Shown here piece after piece: positions 62,825 to 64,000 of a DNA stretch of 64,000 nt (position 1 is its first letter; each line of letters starts with the position of its first letter). Under the pieces are notes generated by a model. The model did no database searches and was not told where the DNA came from. It saw nothing but the letters and a program-made list of their open reading frames with translations. The position numbers were made by a program, and so were the translations under genes. This DNA comes from Chryseobacterium aureum. GTDB taxonomy: Bacteria > Bacteroidota > Bacteroidia > Flavobacteriales > Weeksellaceae. Location: positions 930,001-994,000 of the forward strand of contig NZ_CP034661.1 in assembly GCF_003971235.1 (NCBI RefSeq), read 5' to 3'.

Positions 62825-62842
62825 TGCACCATTTTCTATTTA

Positions 62843-64000
62843 TTACAATTCTGAAACCCAGGTTCCCAGGTCTATTTCAGCTGGCAGTTTGAGTTTCTTT
62901 TTAAGCCTGTATTTCTTGGTTTCAACCGCTCTTACGGTGACATTACTGCATTGTCCTATTTCTTTATTGGTAAGATCAAGCCTTACATAAGCGATAAATT
63001 TTATATCATGGCTGGTAAGTTCGGGATACTGCGAAGTCAGCTTTTCATAAAATTCCGGATACACTTCCTTGAACCTGGTTATGAAAAAAGGATTATTGGA
63101 TATAGCCATTTCAGCCAGATCATGAAGGGAACGATCTACTTTCTTTTTCAGCTGATCCGTTTCTATTATTTTCTGATGGATGAGTTTTTTTTGTTCTTCA
63201 AGCAGCTGATCTCTTCTTTTATTTTTGTTTTTATTCCGTTTCCGGATCATCAGCACTGCAATAAGAGATGCCAAAGCAATACCTGTAACAGCAGCAATGA
63301 TAAAATAGAGCTTATTCCTTTCTTTTTCCTGTTGAACAGCCAGATTATTAATGACCGAAGCCACGGCTTTTCTTTCTCCGGAATGAATGCTGTCGTTAAG
63401 TCGAGCATATTTTGTGAGGTATTCATTGGCCTTGGGAAGATCATTTAAAGCCAGATAAGTCTGATAGATCTTTTTATAGGTATCAATGATATCTGCCCCG
63501 CGGTTTATTTTCAGATAAACGGGTAAAGCTTCCTGATAATACCGGAGTGCTTTTGGGTACTCTCTTTTAAGGGTATACAGATTTCCGCGTCTTGTTGCAA
63601 TAGCCCCATAGGTATGAAGAGAGCTGTTATTTTTCACGGCTAATACAGATGCTTTGTCCAGGTAATATTCTACAGAATCCAGCTGTTGTTTTTGGGATAA
63701 AAACTGTTCTGCAATTCTTACATAGATCTTGGGTTCATCAGGAAAATCCCGTAGTCCTTTTTTGCGCATAGCAATAATAGAATCAGGCAGTTTTAAATCT
63801 TCAAAATTAGACCACTTCCAGATATACACAAAAAACAGAGAGCTTCTGTTCTCTTTTGTATCAGGAGCATGCTTCAGGTATTCTATGGATTTATTAAGCT
63901 GAATATTAGCCTGATTGTAAAGGCCCAGAAAAGCATAGTTTCTTGCGATTTCATTACAGAGTCTTGCATTCAGGCCATTGTTATGAATACGTTGTAGTTT
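62843..64000 (-). CDS. TPR/transmembrane/LuxR-type HTH regulator (5' end outside window)
   Basis: 385 codons visible; the frame is open to the window end. Tetratricopeptide repeats (about 230 residues in the visible part, e.g. RRGNLYTLKREYPKALRYYQEALPVY), a transmembrane helix (LYFIIAAVTGIALASLIAVLMI), a basic coiled-coil linker (KNKNKRRDQLLEEQKK), and a C-terminal GerE/LuxR-type HTH (DLTNKEIGQCSNVTVRAVETKKYRLKKKL). Bacteroidota have many such one-protein regulators that sense outside or periplasmic states. It is convergent with the beta-lactamase gene, so it may or may not regulate it. Confidence 0.88.
   Translation of the reverse strand, partial: KLQRIHNNGLNARLCNEIARNYAFLGLYNQANIQLNKSIEYLKHAPDTKENRSSLFFVYIWKWSNFEDLKLPDSIIAMRKKGLRDFPDEPKIYVRIAEQFLSQKQQLDSVEYYLDKASVLAVKNNSSLHTYGAIATRRGNLYTLKREYPKALRYYQEALPVYLKINRGADIIDTYKKIYQTYLALNDLPKANEYLTKYARLNDSIHSGERKAVASVINNLAVQQEKERNKLYFIIAAVTGIALASLIAVLMIRKRNKNKNKRRDQLLEEQKKLIHQKIIETDQLKKKVDRSLHDLAEMAISNNPFFITRFKEVYPEFYEKLTSQYPELTSHDIKFIAYVRLDLTNKEIGQCSNVTVRAVETKKYRLKKKLKLPAEIDLGTWVSEL

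Noticed and set aside
1-64000. tRNA, rRNA or prophage genes
   Set aside because: None seen by reading both strands; no cloverleaf-like or structural phage genes found.

Overview
The window is a low-GC bacterial chromosome segment that fits Chryseobacterium or a close relative (Flavobacteriia, Bacteroidota). The reasons are a -7 promoter element of the TAnnTTTG type in front of many genes, weak Shine-Dalgarno signals, an F-type ATP synthase locus that lacks the beta and epsilon genes, many small outer-membrane beta-barrel proteins, a GxxExxY gene, and the general look of the proteins. The genus is inferred from sequence features, not from a search. I saw no rRNA, tRNA, CRISPR array, prophage or plasmid module.

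Layout. 1-7.9 kb (minus strand): an M20 dipeptidase cut by the window edge, a small lipoprotein, a THUMP-like methyltransferase, a GxxExxY gene boxed in by inverted repeats, a short methylmalonyl-CoA mutase subunit, a DivIC/FtsB-like protein, uridine kinase, ClpS and a CNNM/CBS membrane protein. 8.1-13.6 kb (minus): atpB-E-F-H-A-G preceded by a small membrane protein. 13.7-15.1 kb: ffh. 15.2-19.1 kb (minus): five tandem outer-membrane barrel genes. 19.2-27.8 kb: phoH, a SAM hydrolase, a 2-oxoacid dehydrogenase E2, a serine hydrolase with TPRs, an unknown gene, a CLC channel and the rpsF-rpsR-rplI operon. 28-33.2 kb: an AraC regulator divergent from a TolC/HlyD/MFS efflux set. 33.2-35.4 kb: two secreted proteins sharing a C-terminal module. 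35.6-46.1 kb: aldehyde dehydrogenase, thioredoxin-like protein, acyltransferase, glycosyltransferase, exonuclease, ApaG, 2-oxoglutarate dehydrogenase E2 and E1, and a SRPBCC protein. 46.4-51.1 kb (minus): glgB-glgA-glgC, with a divergent glycogen-binding-type esterase and then an M17 aminopeptidase. 54-61.1 kb: a ligase cluster (see below). 61.5-62.7 kb: an AmpC-like lipoprotein beta-lactamase between two copies of a hairpin repeat. 62.8-64 kb: a TPR/transmembrane/LuxR-HTH regulator cut by the window end.

The most interesting locus is 54.0-61.1 kb: an ATP-grasp enzyme, an alpha/beta hydrolase, a second ATP-grasp ligase, a GCS2/YbdK-type carboxylate-amine ligase, a stand-alone class I glutamine amidotransferase and a third ATP-grasp-like (glutathionylspermidine-synthase-like) protein, all in one direction. 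This many amide-bond-forming enzymes together suggests a pathway for an unrecognised peptide-like or amidated small molecule. The first ATP-grasp gene is interrupted after codon 28 by a compact IS200-type element (single HUH/Y1 transposase, two identical 25-bp hairpins, a repeated AATAAA at the junctions). The insertion also supplies a new in-frame ATG, giving a chimeric ORF almost as long as the predicted intact gene (401 versus 404 aa).

Other structure outside genes includes inverted-repeat copies around the GxxExxY gene, a 93-nt nested palindrome before the ligase cluster, paired hairpins in the rpsR-rplI spacer, a 15-bp stem between atpA and atpG, and several families of short intergenic repeats.
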